Positions 43,226 through 52,712 of a DNA stretch of 64,000 bases are shown piece after piece; within the stretch, counting starts at the first letter, position 1, and the number at the start of each line of letters is the position of its first letter. Below the pieces are notes generated by a model, which ran no database searches, was not told the DNA's origin, and was given only the letters and a program-made list of their open reading frames with translations. This stretch comes from DASRDB01 sp035652815 (GTDB lineage: Bacteria > Chloroflexota > Ktedonobacteria > Ktedonobacterales > Ktedonobacteraceae), in assembly GCA_035652815.1 (NCBI GenBank), contig DASRDB010000001.1, positions 62,001-126,000 of the forward strand. The letters run 5' to 3'. The translations under genes were made by a program, and so were the position numbers.

Positions 43226-43765
43226 CTATGCTTGCCTGGGCGCAGTTTCTTCCGCGACCACCTGGGGCATACCCTGGGCAGCCTTCTCGGCGCTCAGTTC
43301 GCGATTCCACTCGTCAACCAGCGCGTCGATCATCTCAGGCGTCAGGTTCTCCACGAATTTGTTGTTGACCTGCAATACTGGAGCAGTGCCGCACGAAGCG
43401 AGGCATTCCGTCGTCATCAAGGTATAGTTACCGTCAGGCGTCGTCTCGCCACGCTTCACACCCAGACGTTTTTCGAGTTGTTCTACTAACGCATCGCAGT
43501 TGCGTAGATAACAGGAGATACTGGTGCAGACTTTAATGACTTTTTTACCGGGCGGCTGCTGGTAATACATGGTATAGAAGGTGGCCACACTCTCAACATC
43601 ATCCACCGTCAAATTGAGCACCTCTGCCACCGCTTCCAGGGCCGCCTGACTGATATAGCCCTCTTCCTGTTGCGCAATGTACAGCGCGGGCATGACCGCC
43701 GAACGCGCCACCGGGTAGCGGTTGGCAAGGTCGCGCATGCGCTGTCTCGCTTTGTCTGAAATCAT
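43226..43765 (-). CDS. nuoE: NADH-quinone oxidoreductase subunit E
   Basis: A 179-residue thioredoxin-like 2Fe-2S subunit (cluster N1a). The ligands are C80-TSIS-C85 and C121-LAS-C125, the usual spacing. The N-terminus is the helix bundle of the family. It lies 54 nt after nuoD and 39 nt before nuoF. Confidence 0.96.
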   Translation of the reverse strand: MISDKARQRMRDLANRYPVARSAVMPALYIAQQEEGYISQAALEAVAEVLNLTVDDVESVATFYTMYYQQPPGKKVIKVCTSISCYLRNCDALVEQLEKRLGVKRGETTPDGNYTLMTTECLASCGTAPVLQVNNKFVENLTPEMIDALVDEWNRELSAEKAAQGMPQVVAEETAPRQA

Positions 43766-43819
43766 CTATGAACCTCCGTAGGAAGCCAGTTGAGCACATC
43801 CACCGCATTTCTGTGCGCG

Positions 43820-45058
43820 TTAGCGATCAACCTCTCCTAACACAATATCGATACTTCCAATCGCCGCCACCACGTCTGAGAGTAAACGCCCTTCGATCAT
43901 CGGCGGTAAGGCCTGCAAGTTGGCAAATGACGCGCCGCGCACGTGCATACGATAGGGTTTGGCCGAGCCATCGCTCACAATATAGAAGCCAAGCTCCCCC
44001 TTCGGCGACTCAGTACGCACAAACACCTCGCCAGCAGGAACGCGGTAGCCCTCGGTATACAGCTTGAAGTGATGTATCAGAGCCTCCATGCTGCCGGTAA
44101 TCTGCCACTTGGGCGGCGGCGCGATCTTGGGATTGCGAACGCGATGCGGTCCCGTTGGCAGGCCCTCCAACGCCTGGTTCACAATCTTCAGGCTCTGCTC
44201 CATCTCCAGCATACGCACAAGGTAGCGGTCATACACATCGCCATTAGTGCCGACCGGAATCTCGAAATCAAACTGCTCGTAGCCGCTATAGGGGAAAATC
44301 TTGCGAATATCCCAGGACACGTTGCTGGCCCGCAAGACCGGCCCGGTCGCGCCAAGCGCAATGGCATCTTCGGCGCTGATATAGCCAACCCCTTTGGTGC
44401 GTTCGAGCCACAACTGGTTATTGGTCAGCAGGTCGTGATACTCCTGCAGGCGATCCGGGAAGACGCTGGTAAAGGCGCGCACCTTTTTCTCGAAATCTTT
44501 CGTCAAATCTGCCTGCAAGCCGCCAGGACAGATATAGCTGGTCATCATGCGCACGCCCGACAGTTCCTCAAACACATCCAGGATCATCTCGCGCTCGCGG
44601 AAGCAGTAGAGGAACATGCTCATCGCGCCTAAGTCCAGCGCATGCGTACCCAGCCAGACCAGATGACTTGAAATGCGGGTCAACTCCGCCAGCAGCACGC
44701 GCACATATTTGATCTTATCGTTGATCTCGTCTTCGATGCCTAACAGCTTCTCCACCGCCAGCGAATAGCCCAGGTTATTGGAGAGCGGAGCCAGGTAATC
44801 CATGCGGTCCGTCAGCACCAGCGCCTGATGGTAGGTCTTGCCCTCGGCGGTCTTCTCGATACCGGTATGCAGGAACCCGATATCCGGCACTGCCTTCAGC
44901 ACCGTCTCGCCCTCGATGGTCAATATCAGGCGCAGCACGCCATGCGTGCTGGGATGCTGCGGCCCCATATTGATGGTCATCGTATCTTCGCGCCGCCCAT
45001 CCTCTAACGCCTGGTTCTCCTCGATCTGATAGCGTGTCTCTAAGTCTTGTTTTTGCAT
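43820..45058 (-). CDS. nuoD: NADH-quinone oxidoreductase subunit D
   Basis: A 412-residue 49-kDa-type subunit which forms the quinone site together with NuoB. The N-terminal MTINMGPQHPSTHGVLRLILTIEGE and the C-terminal GELGFYIVSDGSAKPYRMHVRGASFANLQALPPMIEG, ending near GSIDIVLGEVDR, are textbook. It is separated from nuoC by a 220-nt gap holding a family C' repeat. Confidence 0.97.
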   Translation of the reverse strand: MQKQDLETRYQIEENQALEDGRREDTMTINMGPQHPSTHGVLRLILTIEGETVLKAVPDIGFLHTGIEKTAEGKTYHQALVLTDRMDYLAPLSNNLGYSLAVEKLLGIEDEINDKIKYVRVLLAELTRISSHLVWLGTHALDLGAMSMFLYCFREREMILDVFEELSGVRMMTSYICPGGLQADLTKDFEKKVRAFTSVFPDRLQEYHDLLTNNQLWLERTKGVGYISAEDAIALGATGPVLRASNVSWDIRKIFPYSGYEQFDFEIPVGTNGDVYDRYLVRMLEMEQSLKIVNQALEGLPTGPHRVRNPKIAPPPKWQITGSMEALIHHFKLYTEGYRVPAGEVFVRTESPKGELGFYIVSDGSAKPYRMHVRGASFANLQALPPMIEGRLLSDVVAAIGSIDIVLGEVDR

Positions 45059-45148
45059 ATGCCCTCTTTCCGAACCTTACCCCTCAATAGGCCTGGGACA
45101 CTGGAAGTGATGATGAAGTTTGACAATCAAATTCTCTAGTGCCTTGCA

Positions 45149-45233
45149 TGTCATGCTGAGCGAAGCGAAGCATCTCTTTGCCGGGCGATTCGCGCATCGA
45201 GACGGGAGATGCTTCGCTTCGCTCAGCATGACA
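45149..45233. repeat. Family C' inverted repeat between nuoC and nuoD
   Basis: Perfect arms of about 27 nt (TGTCATGCTGAGCGAAGCGA type) around a 31-nt loop. Like the copy at 41726 it shows the compensated GC swap and interrupts the nuo operon. Confidence 0.75.
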
Positions 45234-45278
45234 GGTTGGGATTGCCGATTTTGGTTGTTCACGTTCATCATTGCGCCC

Positions 45279-45905
45279 CTACAAGGCTTTATCTTTGGGT
45301 TCTCCGGGTTCCTGGCCGGGATTGACTTTGTCGCGGCTCTCATTCAGTTCGCGGCTAAACGGCGTGCGTAAGGTCTGGCTGCCAACGCCCGGATCAACGT
45401 CATACGGCACCTGACCGCCCCAGTGCGGCTCCGGCAGATCAAAGCCGGAGAGCGGGTAATCTTTGCGCAGTGGGTGCGTTGTCCAGTCCATCGGCATCAA
45501 AATACGTTGTAAGTTGGGATGGCCCGTGAAGGTGATGCCGAAAAGGTCGTAGACTTCACGCTCGTACCAGTTCGCCGAGGGCCAGATACTCGTCACGCTT
45601 GGCACAGCCGGATGCTCCTCGCCTCTCTGCCCAACGCGCACCTTCAGCCGCAGTTGGCAGCGTTCGGGGATGGAAAGCAGGTGATACACCACGTCAAAGC
45701 GAGGCACACGTTCCGGCCAGTCTACCGCTGTCACCGTTGAAAGGAAGTTGTAGCGTAAGCTCTTCTGTAAAAATGCGCAAACGGTCAGCAGATGTTCTGG
45801 TTTTAAAACAATGGTTTGCTCGCCGCGATAATCGCTCGTCTCCACCACCGCCTGGGGAAACTTTTCCCGCACCATCTCGACTGTCGATATCTCCGTAATC
45901 GCCAT
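45279..45905 (-). CDS. nuoC: NADH-quinone oxidoreductase subunit C
   Basis: A 208-residue 30-kDa-type subunit. The core ends with WYEREVYDLFGITFTGHPNLQRILMPMDWTTHPLRKDYPLSGFD, the family signature. The start is placed at 45905, because AGAGGA lies 6 nt upstream of this ATG and directly abuts the earlier ATG; the long open frame upstream has no site. The C-terminal 30 residues are hydrophilic and variable. It lies 57 nt downstream of nuoB. Confidence 0.94.
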   Translation of the reverse strand: MAITEISTVEMVREKFPQAVVETSDYRGEQTIVLKPEHLLTVCAFLQKSLRYNFLSTVTAVDWPERVPRFDVVYHLLSIPERCQLRLKVRVGQRGEEHPAVPSVTSIWPSANWYEREVYDLFGITFTGHPNLQRILMPMDWTTHPLRKDYPLSGFDLPEPHWGGQVPYDVDPGVGSQTLRTPFSRELNESRDKVNPGQEPGEPKDKAL

Positions 45906-45962
45906 CGTCATTCCTCTAATGTTTGATTTGCGCGGATTGGTGTTGCAGGGCGACAACAGCAA

Positions 45963-46559
45963 TTAGAGTTCGTCACCCGTTGGGCCGACCAGCTTCATGC
46001 CGCTTTCCTTCAGCGGGTCTGGTGGATTGGGAATCCCCTCGCGGATCTTGCGCTGCAACTCGTTCAGACCAAACAGCAACATCTCCGGCGTTGGCGGGCA
46101 GCCAGGAATAAAGACGTCCACAGGAACGATCTTATCCACGCCCTGCACAATCGCGTAGTTGTTGAAGACGCCGCCACATGAGGCGCAGGCACCCATCGCG
46201 ATCACCCATTTCGGATCTGGCATCTGGTCATAAATCTGGCGCAGCACCGGAGCCATCTTGATCGAGCAGCGTCCGGCCACAATCATCAGGTCGGCCTGGC
46301 GCGGCGAGGCGCGGAAGACCTCAGCGCCGAAGCGCGAAATATCAAAACGGTCAGCGCTGGTAGACATCATCTCAATGGCGCAGCACGCCAGTCCAAATAA
46401 CGCGGGCCACAGCGAGTAACTGCGCCCCCAGCCTATCAACTTGTTGACCTGCGTGGTCAGAATCCCAAAATCCCCGTTCTTGACATGTAACTCACGCCTG
46501 CGCGGCGTCTGCGCATTGGAAAATGACTGCACCGGCTCCCAGGGGTTTGTTAATCCCAT
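45963..46559 (-). CDS. nuoB: NADH-quinone oxidoreductase subunit B
   Basis: A 198-residue subunit binding the terminal cluster N2. The cysteines are the adjacent pair C59-C60 in [11 protein letters not shown], one in MGACASCGG and one in [13 protein letters not shown]. The start at 46559 is used; the frame opens 7 codons further at a GTG. It overlaps the end of nuoA by 10 nt. Confidence 0.95.
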   Translation of the reverse strand: MGLTNPWEPVQSFSNAQTPRRRELHVKNGDFGILTTQVNKLIGWGRSYSLWPALFGLACCAIEMMSTSADRFDISRFGAEVFRASPRQADLMIVAGRCSIKMAPVLRQIYDQMPDPKWVIAMGACASCGGVFNNYAIVQGVDKIVPVDVFIPGCPPTPEMLLFGLNELQRKIREGIPNPPDPLKESGMKLVGPTGDEL

Positions 46560-46906
46560 TTGAACGCCCCCTTTCGCCACACATACACATAGCCAATCAT
46601 CAGAATCACCAGGAAGATCAGAAGTTCAATCAGTCCAAGCACTTGAAGATGATTCTTGAGCAGAATGGCTAGCGGATAAAACGAGACTATTTCAATATCG
46701 AAAACAATAAACAACATACCCGTCAGGAGATACTTTACCGGAAAGCGCCGCTTAGGCGGCTCGATCTCCTGTATGCCGCATTCATATGGTGCCAGCTTCT
46801 CCGGCGACGGCTTCTTCGGCCCCAGAATCGTGGTCAACACCATCACCAGGATACCGAACAGGATCGCCAGCGTCACCATGATAAAAATCGGAAGTGGTGT
46901 TCCCAT
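46550..46906 (-). CDS. nuoA: NADH-quinone oxidoreductase subunit A
   Basis: A 118-residue three-helix subunit and first gene of the nuo operon. The motifs [10 protein letters not shown] and [26 protein letters not shown] are diagnostic. AAGGA lies 7 nt upstream of the ATG at 46906; the 25 codons before it are leader. A promoter candidate stands about 90 nt upstream. Confidence 0.95.
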   Translation of the reverse strand: MGTPLPIFIMVTLAILFGILVMVLTTILGPKKPSPEKLAPYECGIQEIEPPKRRFPVKYLLTGMLFIVFDIEIVSFYPLAILLKNHLQVLGLIELLIFLVILMIGYVYVWRKGAFKWD

Positions 46907-46994
46907 ACGGGGTCCTTCTTTTCTCAATAGAATAACCAGCCGGACACGCAGCATCGCGCCCCGCTGGTGTATTTTGTACACTTCGTCACATCGT

Positions 46995-47024
46995 AATGTA
47001 GCACAGCTAGCTACCGAGTGTCAA
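46995..47024 (-). promoter_or_regulatory. Candidate nuo operon promoter
   Basis: On the minus strand TTGACA (47024-47019), an 18-nt spacer and TACATT (47000-46995), about 90 nt upstream of the nuoA ATG. The -35 is consensus, the -10 only partial. Confidence 0.4.
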
Positions 47025-47078
47025 ATGAGTGACAAGCGGGGGACATAATGCCTTTGCATATGGTATGGGAACACGGAA

Positions 47079-47221
47079 GCCACCCGCACAATTAGCCCGA
47101 AGACACCCGCAAGGGGATGTCTTCCGTTCCCCTGTCATCCTGAGCGCAGCGAAGGATCTCTGGTGTCGGCACACGGATCGTCAGGGAAACGGAGATCCTT
47201 CGCTGCGCTCAGGATGACAGG
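47079..47221. repeat. Adjacent family B fragment and family C hairpin upstream of nuo
   Basis: A compact family B core (GAAGACACCCGCAAGGGGAT, 47098-47125 with flanks) directly abuts a perfect family C hairpin with 30-nt arms (47131-47160 and 47192-47221). The stretch separates the nuo promoter from the 3' end of the PBP gene at 47245 and fills most of the 338-nt gap between nuoA and that gene. The family C hairpin begins 24 nt after the PBP stop codon and may terminate that upstream... convergent-free context, since both neighbours are on the minus strand. Confidence 0.6.
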
Positions 47222-47244
47222 AGGGGAGCGGCATCCCTATAAAA

Positions 47245-49527
47245 TCACATATACCAATTCCCTACCGGTATGCCTACCAGATACAAATCGGTCGAGGTTA
47301 GCCCCTGGGGGAAGTGTACGGTGCGCAACACCAGGCCGCCCGGATTCTCGAACTGGCCAGGGGTATGCCCTTTTTCCGCGAGCAGCAGGCTGTCATGCCA
47401 GATGGGGCCAGCGCCATCCACGCCAGTTACGTTCACCATTGGCGAATCGTCGTTGTTTCCGGCCCACACGCCCATTACATAATCAGTGGTATATCCAACT
47501 GTCCAGTTATCGCGGAAATCTTGCGAGGTACCTGTCTTGACTGCCGATGGATATACTGTTCCGGGATCGCCCTGGTAGCATTGAGTCTGTGTGGTGGTAT
47601 ACAGGTAGAGCGCGCTGCACTTGCCAAACTCGAATGTACGCGCCTGGTTATCGCTCAGCACATTCGTCATCATGTAGGCTACCTGCTTGCTAATCACGCG
47701 CTGCCCTGTTGCCGCGAACTGGTACACGAGCCTTCCCTGGGTGTCCACGACGCTCGCAATCGCATGGGGTGGAATGCGCACGCCGCCATTGGCAAAGACA
47801 CCGTAGGCCGAGGTCTCATCGAGCAGGTGAACGCTCAGTGTGCCCAGCACCATTGTATAGTTCGGAGTTCCCTCGTATTCGGTGATTCCCATTTGCTGCG
47901 CTGTGTGCAGGGCGGCGTCTACTCCGACGCGCTGCAACACCTTCACCGCCGGAATGTTAAACGAGTTTTGCAAGGCGTAACGATAGGTAATCAGGCCGTG
48001 ATAGCTCAGGTCATAGTTCTTTGGTGAATACGGCGGTAGGCCGCAGCACATCTGAATAGTAAGCGGCCCATCCATCACTGGCATACCCGGACTCATTCCC
48101 TCGGCAAAGGCAGTTGCGTAGATAAATGGCTTGAACGACGAACCAGGCTGGCGATACCCCTGCGATGCAACATCAAACGCTCCGTACTGCGGATTATTGG
48201 GGTTAATATTGCCCAGCAATACGCGAATCGCGCCATTATGAAAATCTATCAACACCTCTGCCGCGTTCGACATATGGTGCGCCTTTGCCAGCTCCGCAAT
48301 ATGCTGCTGCGCTATCTTCAAAATCGAATTTTGCAGCGGTAGATCAAGCGTCGTCTGCACAATCAGGCCAGAACGAGCAAGGTCTGGCACTTTCACATGC
48401 AGCGTCTGCGCCAGTTCTTGCAGGGCGTAATTGACAAAATGCGGAGCCAGGATGTTCTGTTGTATAACGCCATGATGCAAAAAGCCGGGCTGAGCCGCTT
48501 CGTACAGCGCGTCACTCTGCTGCTGCTCCGTTATATAACCGAGGACATACATCTGGTGCAGCACTTCACGCATACGAGTGTAGCCAGATACCGGGTGCAG
48601 GTAGGGATCGCGGGCAACTGGCGAACTGGGAATGCCTGCCAGCATGGCCGCCTGCGCGATATCCAGTTGCGAGGCCGCGCTATGCTGGGGCGTATCGTGC
48701 AGGTTAAAATACATAAATGCCGCCGCGTCCGCGCCATACGCCTGCTCACCATAATAGATGGTGTTCAGGTACATCGTAAGAATCTGCTCTTTAGTGTAAC
48801 GGCGCGTAATCTGCGGAGCCAGAATGATCTCCTGCAACTTGCGCAGAGCAGTATCCTGGTTGCCCACAATCGCGTTCTTAATTAATTGCTGCGTTATGGT
48901 ACTGCCGCCAGATACAATATGTCCACGTGAAAGGTCATCAATGGCGGCGCGAATGATACCCGTTATATCATAGCCAGGATTATTCCAGAAATTTTGATCC
49001 TCAATGGCGATCTCGGCATGAATCAAATTGGGCGAGATTTGCGAAAGCGGTACAGTTGTCTGCAAACCCTGATCGGTCATCTGGTAGATCATCGTGCCAT
49101 GCATGTCGTACATCTTCAGGCTATCTTTTGGCAGAATATCCGCCAGCGTTGTCACATCTCCGCCGTAGCGTATCTGCGTTGCCTGAACCACCGCTACCAG
49201 CCCAACCAGCACACTTGTCAGGACGATCACTGTAATTAACGCGCCAAAGGCCATGGGAAGCATGGTGTACTGCGTGCCAATGCGATCAACCCAGGCATAC
49301 TTTTCGTTCGTTTTGCGCAGCTTTTTACGTTTAAGATAACGCCGCGTGCGCCAACCGGGAGGGTGATGTCGGCGGTGTGGCACCGGGTAATAGGCACCTC
49401 GCGCCGGACGCTCTGGAATTTCACTTAACCGCTGCGCTGCAACCGCCCGGCTATGCTCAGGTAGTTTCGCTGGCCGCACACTCTTCTTACGAACCGGTAC
49501 AAGACCATTCGTCTCCTGTACAGGCAT
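47245..49527 (-). CDS. Class A penicillin-binding protein (PBP1a-like)
   Basis: A 760-residue bifunctional peptidoglycan synthase. A basic cytoplasmic N-terminus (1-90) and one membrane helix (91-115) are followed by the glycosyltransferase 51 domain with catalytic Glu176 in IAIEDQNFW, then GGSTITQQLIKN and KEQILTMYLNTIYYGEQAYG. The transpeptidase has the SxxK motif S463-S-F-K466 (QPGSSFKPF), SxN as S522-F-N524, and K664-T-G666. It polymerises and cross-links glycan strands outside the membrane. It stands beside a paralog (49938-52487) in the same orientation. The C-terminus is short, without PASTA or proline tail. Confidence 0.92.
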   Translation of the reverse strand: MPVQETNGLVPVRKKSVRPAKLPEHSRAVAAQRLSEIPERPARGAYYPVPHRRHHPPGWRTRRYLKRKKLRKTNEKYAWVDRIGTQYTMLPMAFGALITVIVLTSVLVGLVAVVQATQIRYGGDVTTLADILPKDSLKMYDMHGTMIYQMTDQGLQTTVPLSQISPNLIHAEIAIEDQNFWNNPGYDITGIIRAAIDDLSRGHIVSGGSTITQQLIKNAIVGNQDTALRKLQEIILAPQITRRYTKEQILTMYLNTIYYGEQAYGADAAAFMYFNLHDTPQHSAASQLDIAQAAMLAGIPSSPVARDPYLHPVSGYTRMREVLHQMYVLGYITEQQQSDALYEAAQPGFLHHGVIQQNILAPHFVNYALQELAQTLHVKVPDLARSGLIVQTTLDLPLQNSILKIAQQHIAELAKAHHMSNAAEVLIDFHNGAIRVLLGNINPNNPQYGAFDVASQGYRQPGSSFKPFIYATAFAEGMSPGMPVMDGPLTIQMCCGLPPYSPKNYDLSYHGLITYRYALQNSFNIPAVKVLQRVGVDAALHTAQQMGITEYEGTPNYTMVLGTLSVHLLDETSAYGVFANGGVRIPPHAIASVVDTQGRLVYQFAATGQRVISKQVAYMMTNVLSDNQARTFEFGKCSALYLYTTTQTQCYQGDPGTVYPSAVKTGTSQDFRDNWTVGYTTDYVMGVWAGNNDDSPMVNVTGVDGAGPIWHDSLLLAEKGHTPGQFENPGGLVLRTVHFPQGLTSTDLYLVGIPVGNWYM

Positions 49528-49857
49528 ATCTATATTCCCCCAAATATCTAGCCATGCATTACAGTAGATTAAACATACTCATTCTTCCATTATATGGAGA
49601 ATAAAGGAGATATACACAAATAATACAAATCATCTGAAGACGGACAAAACTTCTTACGTCGTTTTTACCCTTTCCCAAGAGGCAATTACGGCAAAAACTG
49701 CTCCATCCTACACTTCTGACAACGAATACACTTTGTCATGGGTAACAGGAACCATTACAGAAGTATCATCATTACAGCCCACCCGTTGCAATATATTCTA
49801 CTTGTATTGTAATCGGGGCAACGAATCTGGGCAAGCTGAACAGTTACCGTAGAAAGA
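49528..49857. other. 330-nt gap between the two PBP genes
   Basis: The A/T-rich stretch before the first PBP gene holds no reading frame with a ribosome-binding site. I see no convincing promoter hexamers, no tRNA-like structure and no repeat family here. A hairpin starts at its right edge (49858). Confidence 0.4.
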
Positions 49858-49934
49858 AAAAGGAAGACATCCGCAAGGGATGTCTCTACAGCGAACAAAA
49901 TAGTAGAGACATCCCTTGCGGATGTCTTCCTTTT
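49858..49934 (-). terminator. Family B hairpin after the second PBP gene
   Basis: Perfect 32-nt arms 49858-49889 and 49903-49934 with core CCGCAAGGGATGTCTCTAC and outer AAAAGGAA. The T-rich outer arm lies 4 nt after the stop codon of the minus-strand PBP gene (49938), so it can serve as its terminator. Confidence 0.72.
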
Positions 49935-49937
49935 CCA

Positions 49938-52487
49938 TCACCACCACCCGGGTCCACCCTGCGGTGATGTTCCATCCGGCGCGGGCGGTGGGAAAGCAAA
50001 GCTGTAGTCGGCAGGACAGTAGGGCTTCGGCGTTGGAAGTGGAGTCGGAGGTACCGGCGGTCCTGGGGTTGGTGTGGGAGTCTCACCTGTGCCAGTAGTA
50101 GGAGTTGGATTGTCCAGGGTAAAAGTCGGCACTGTTCCTGGTAGATACCAGTCGGTAGTTGTGACGCCATCGGGGTAGGTAACGGTTGCACGCACCAGGC
50201 CGCCGGGATTGACGAAATCCCGGATGGGATGGCCTTGCTCAGCCACCAGCATGGCATCGTGCCAGATGGGAGCAGCGCCCGCGATGCCGGAAACATCCTT
50301 CATGGGGGAGTTATCATCATTGCCTGCCCAGACGCCCATCACGTAGTCGGTCGTGTAGCCAACCGTCCAGTTATCGCGGAAATCGTTGGTAGTACCGGTC
50401 TTGGCGGCTGCCGGACGAACTAAGCCGCGATTGCCATACCAGCAATCCTGCTGCGAATTGGAGTACAGTTGCAGCACGTTACAGTCGTAAAATTCGGGTA
50501 AGCGGTCGGTGTTATCGCTCAAAACGCTGGTCATCATGTAGGCCAGTTGCGGGCTGATGACCTGTTTTCCCGGCGTAAACTGGTGCTGGAAGACGGTTTT
50601 GCCGGTCGAAGCCTGCACAACCTTGCTGATGGCATAATATGGGACGCGCACCCCACCGTTGGCAAAGACGCCCATCGCGGAGGTGTGGTCAAGCAGGCGA
50701 ATATCGAGACCACCAAGCACCAGCGAATATCCAGGCGTTCCCCGGTAGCTGGTGATGCCCATGTTATAGGCCGTCTGCATGGCATTATCGATACCAGCAT
50801 GGTACAGTACCAGCACGCCCGGCACGTTGAGCGAGTTTTGCAGGGCGCAGCGCAGCGTCATATGCCCATGATAATGCAGGTCATAGTTGGTTGGCGAAAA
50901 CGTGGGCGGAATCGAATCGGGCGTGTCGATGACGATGCGCCGATCATCGATAGCCTGGGCGGGCGAGCCTCCCTGCTCGAAGGCCGTGACATAGACATAC
51001 GGCTTGAAGGATGAGCCAGGCTGGCGATAGGCCCGGGTTACATCAAACTGTCCATCGATGGCAGTATTATAGTAGTCGATGCTGCCAAGCAGCGAGATAA
51101 TAGCCCCGGTATGAAAATCGATCAGCACCTCGGCAGCATTGGTCACGTGATGGGTATCGCGCAGTTCCGCGATGTGCTGCTGCATGATCTTCTGTATCTT
51201 GTCCTGCAAGGTGATATCCAGGGTAGTTGAAACAATCAGACCCGAACGCGAGAGGTCGCTGCGCTGCTTCAGGTGAAACATCTGCATCAACTGGTCGATG
51301 ATAAAGTTGGTGAAATGCGGGGCGCGGTTGCGCGGCAACGTCGGCGTTTGGAAGAAGTAGGGTCCCTGTTCCTCGCGAATCGCGTCGTACTTTTCAACGT
51401 TCGAAATATACCCCTGATCTTGCATCAGGTTCAAGACGTTGATAAAACGCTGTGTCGCGGTGGCAAAATGCGTAAAGGGATCGTAAAGCGAGGGATTGCT
51501 GGGAAGCCCGGCCAGCATCGCCGCCTGCGCGAGGTCTAACTGCGAGGCCGCCGTTCTCCCTGGCTGGTCCTGCAAACCAAAATACATGGTCGCGGCAGCA
51601 TCGATGCCATAGGCCTGATATCCATAGTAGATGCTGTTCAGGTACATCGTCAGGATATCTTTTTTGGTATAGCGGTTGTTCAATTGGGGAGCCAGCACAA
51701 TCTCTTCCAGCTTGCGCACAATCGTCGATTGATTGCCCACGATCAGGTTCTTAATCAACTGCTGCGTAATGGTGCTGCCGCCCTCTACCACGCGCCCATT
51801 TTCCAGATTGCTCAAAAAGGCGCGAATGATGCCGAGCGGATCAACGCCCTCGTTCGTCCAGAAATTCTTATCCTCGGTCGCCACCGTCGCCTGCCAGGCA
51901 ATTGGAGCGATCTGCTCAAACGAAACTGTTGTATGGATACCCGCGTCGGTCAACTGTCCAATCAGCAGCCCTTTACTATCAAAAATTTTCAGATTATCCT
52001 GCGGCAACAGGTCATGCAGGGTCAGCAGGCCTTGATCGAAATGCTGCTGCGTGGTGGTAATAAATTTATAGGCCACATACGTTCCCGCGCCAATCAGGCC
52101 CAGGAAAATCAGGATAAACGACATGCTTGTGCTGATAATGACCGTCCAGAGCCGCCGCCGGGCCTTGCGATCCTGCAAGCGCGCCTTCCGCAGCCGCTTG
52201 CGGGAAATATAATAGCGCGCATGACTTCGCCCCAGCCTGAATCGCCTTGTCTCAAGGGGCTGTATAGATATTGGACGAGCGGCAACAGGAGGAACAGGCA
52301 CAAGCGCGGGCAGATATGTAACATCATCATCAAGAGGCGCATTGGCGGGAAAAGGTGTGACGGGTTCAGATGAGGCGTGCAGCAGCAACTGCTCCTGTTG
52401 AGGAGTAACGGGTTGCTCTAACAGGGGAGCATCCCTGCTCTCATTGTCGGTATGAAGTTCGCCAGGCTCGCCCGAATCTATAGCCAT
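49938..52487 (-). CDS. Class A penicillin-binding protein with Pro/Thr tail (PBP1a-like)
   Basis: An 849-residue bifunctional peptidoglycan synthase. A long cytoplasmic N-terminus of about 135 residues is followed by one membrane helix, the GT51 domain (VATEDKNFW with catalytic Glu, GGSTITQQLIKNLIVG, KKDILTMYLNSIYYGYQAYG) and a transpeptidase with QPGSSFKPYVY, SLNVPGV and AAKTGTTNDF. A C-terminal extension of about 55 residues is rich in Pro, Thr and Gly (TPTPGPPVPPTPLPTPKP) and could reach into the wall. It is a paralog of the gene at 47245 and lies upstream of it on the same strand, separated by a hairpin. Confidence 0.92.
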   Translation of the reverse strand: MAIDSGEPGELHTDNESRDAPLLEQPVTPQQEQLLLHASSEPVTPFPANAPLDDDVTYLPALVPVPPVAARPISIQPLETRRFRLGRSHARYYISRKRLRKARLQDRKARRRLWTVIISTSMSFILIFLGLIGAGTYVAYKFITTTQQHFDQGLLTLHDLLPQDNLKIFDSKGLLIGQLTDAGIHTTVSFEQIAPIAWQATVATEDKNFWTNEGVDPLGIIRAFLSNLENGRVVEGGSTITQQLIKNLIVGNQSTIVRKLEEIVLAPQLNNRYTKKDILTMYLNSIYYGYQAYGIDAAATMYFGLQDQPGRTAASQLDLAQAAMLAGLPSNPSLYDPFTHFATATQRFINVLNLMQDQGYISNVEKYDAIREEQGPYFFQTPTLPRNRAPHFTNFIIDQLMQMFHLKQRSDLSRSGLIVSTTLDITLQDKIQKIMQQHIAELRDTHHVTNAAEVLIDFHTGAIISLLGSIDYYNTAIDGQFDVTRAYRQPGSSFKPYVYVTAFEQGGSPAQAIDDRRIVIDTPDSIPPTFSPTNYDLHYHGHMTLRCALQNSLNVPGVLVLYHAGIDNAMQTAYNMGITSYRGTPGYSLVLGGLDIRLLDHTSAMGVFANGGVRVPYYAISKVVQASTGKTVFQHQFTPGKQVISPQLAYMMTSVLSDNTDRLPEFYDCNVLQLYSNSQQDCWYGNRGLVRPAAAKTGTTNDFRDNWTVGYTTDYVMGVWAGNDDNSPMKDVSGIAGAAPIWHDAMLVAEQGHPIRDFVNPGGLVRATVTYPDGVTTTDWYLPGTVPTFTLDNPTPTTGTGETPTPTPGPPVPPTPLPTPKPYCPADYSFAFPPPAPDGTSPQGGPGWW

Positions 52488-52712
52488 GCAGCCAACCTCT
52501 CGTTGTTTTCACAAGAAAACATAACATGAATATCGAGGGAGTTCAATAGCCGAAAACTGGTAAAAGTTCACATTCCCGGGCTATTACGCCGAATAGTTGC
52601 TCTCTCTATTATAGACGTAAAAAATGAGGTTGTTTGTTCCCCTATCGCTTCATGGTTGCGAAAGAAGCTACATATCTTTGACGAAAAACTGCTGGAGATC
52701 AGCTTCCTACCC

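Noticed and set aside
45077..45343. Small frames on both strands in the nuoC-nuoD gap
   Set aside because: Both are translations of the family C' repeat without a ribosome-binding site.
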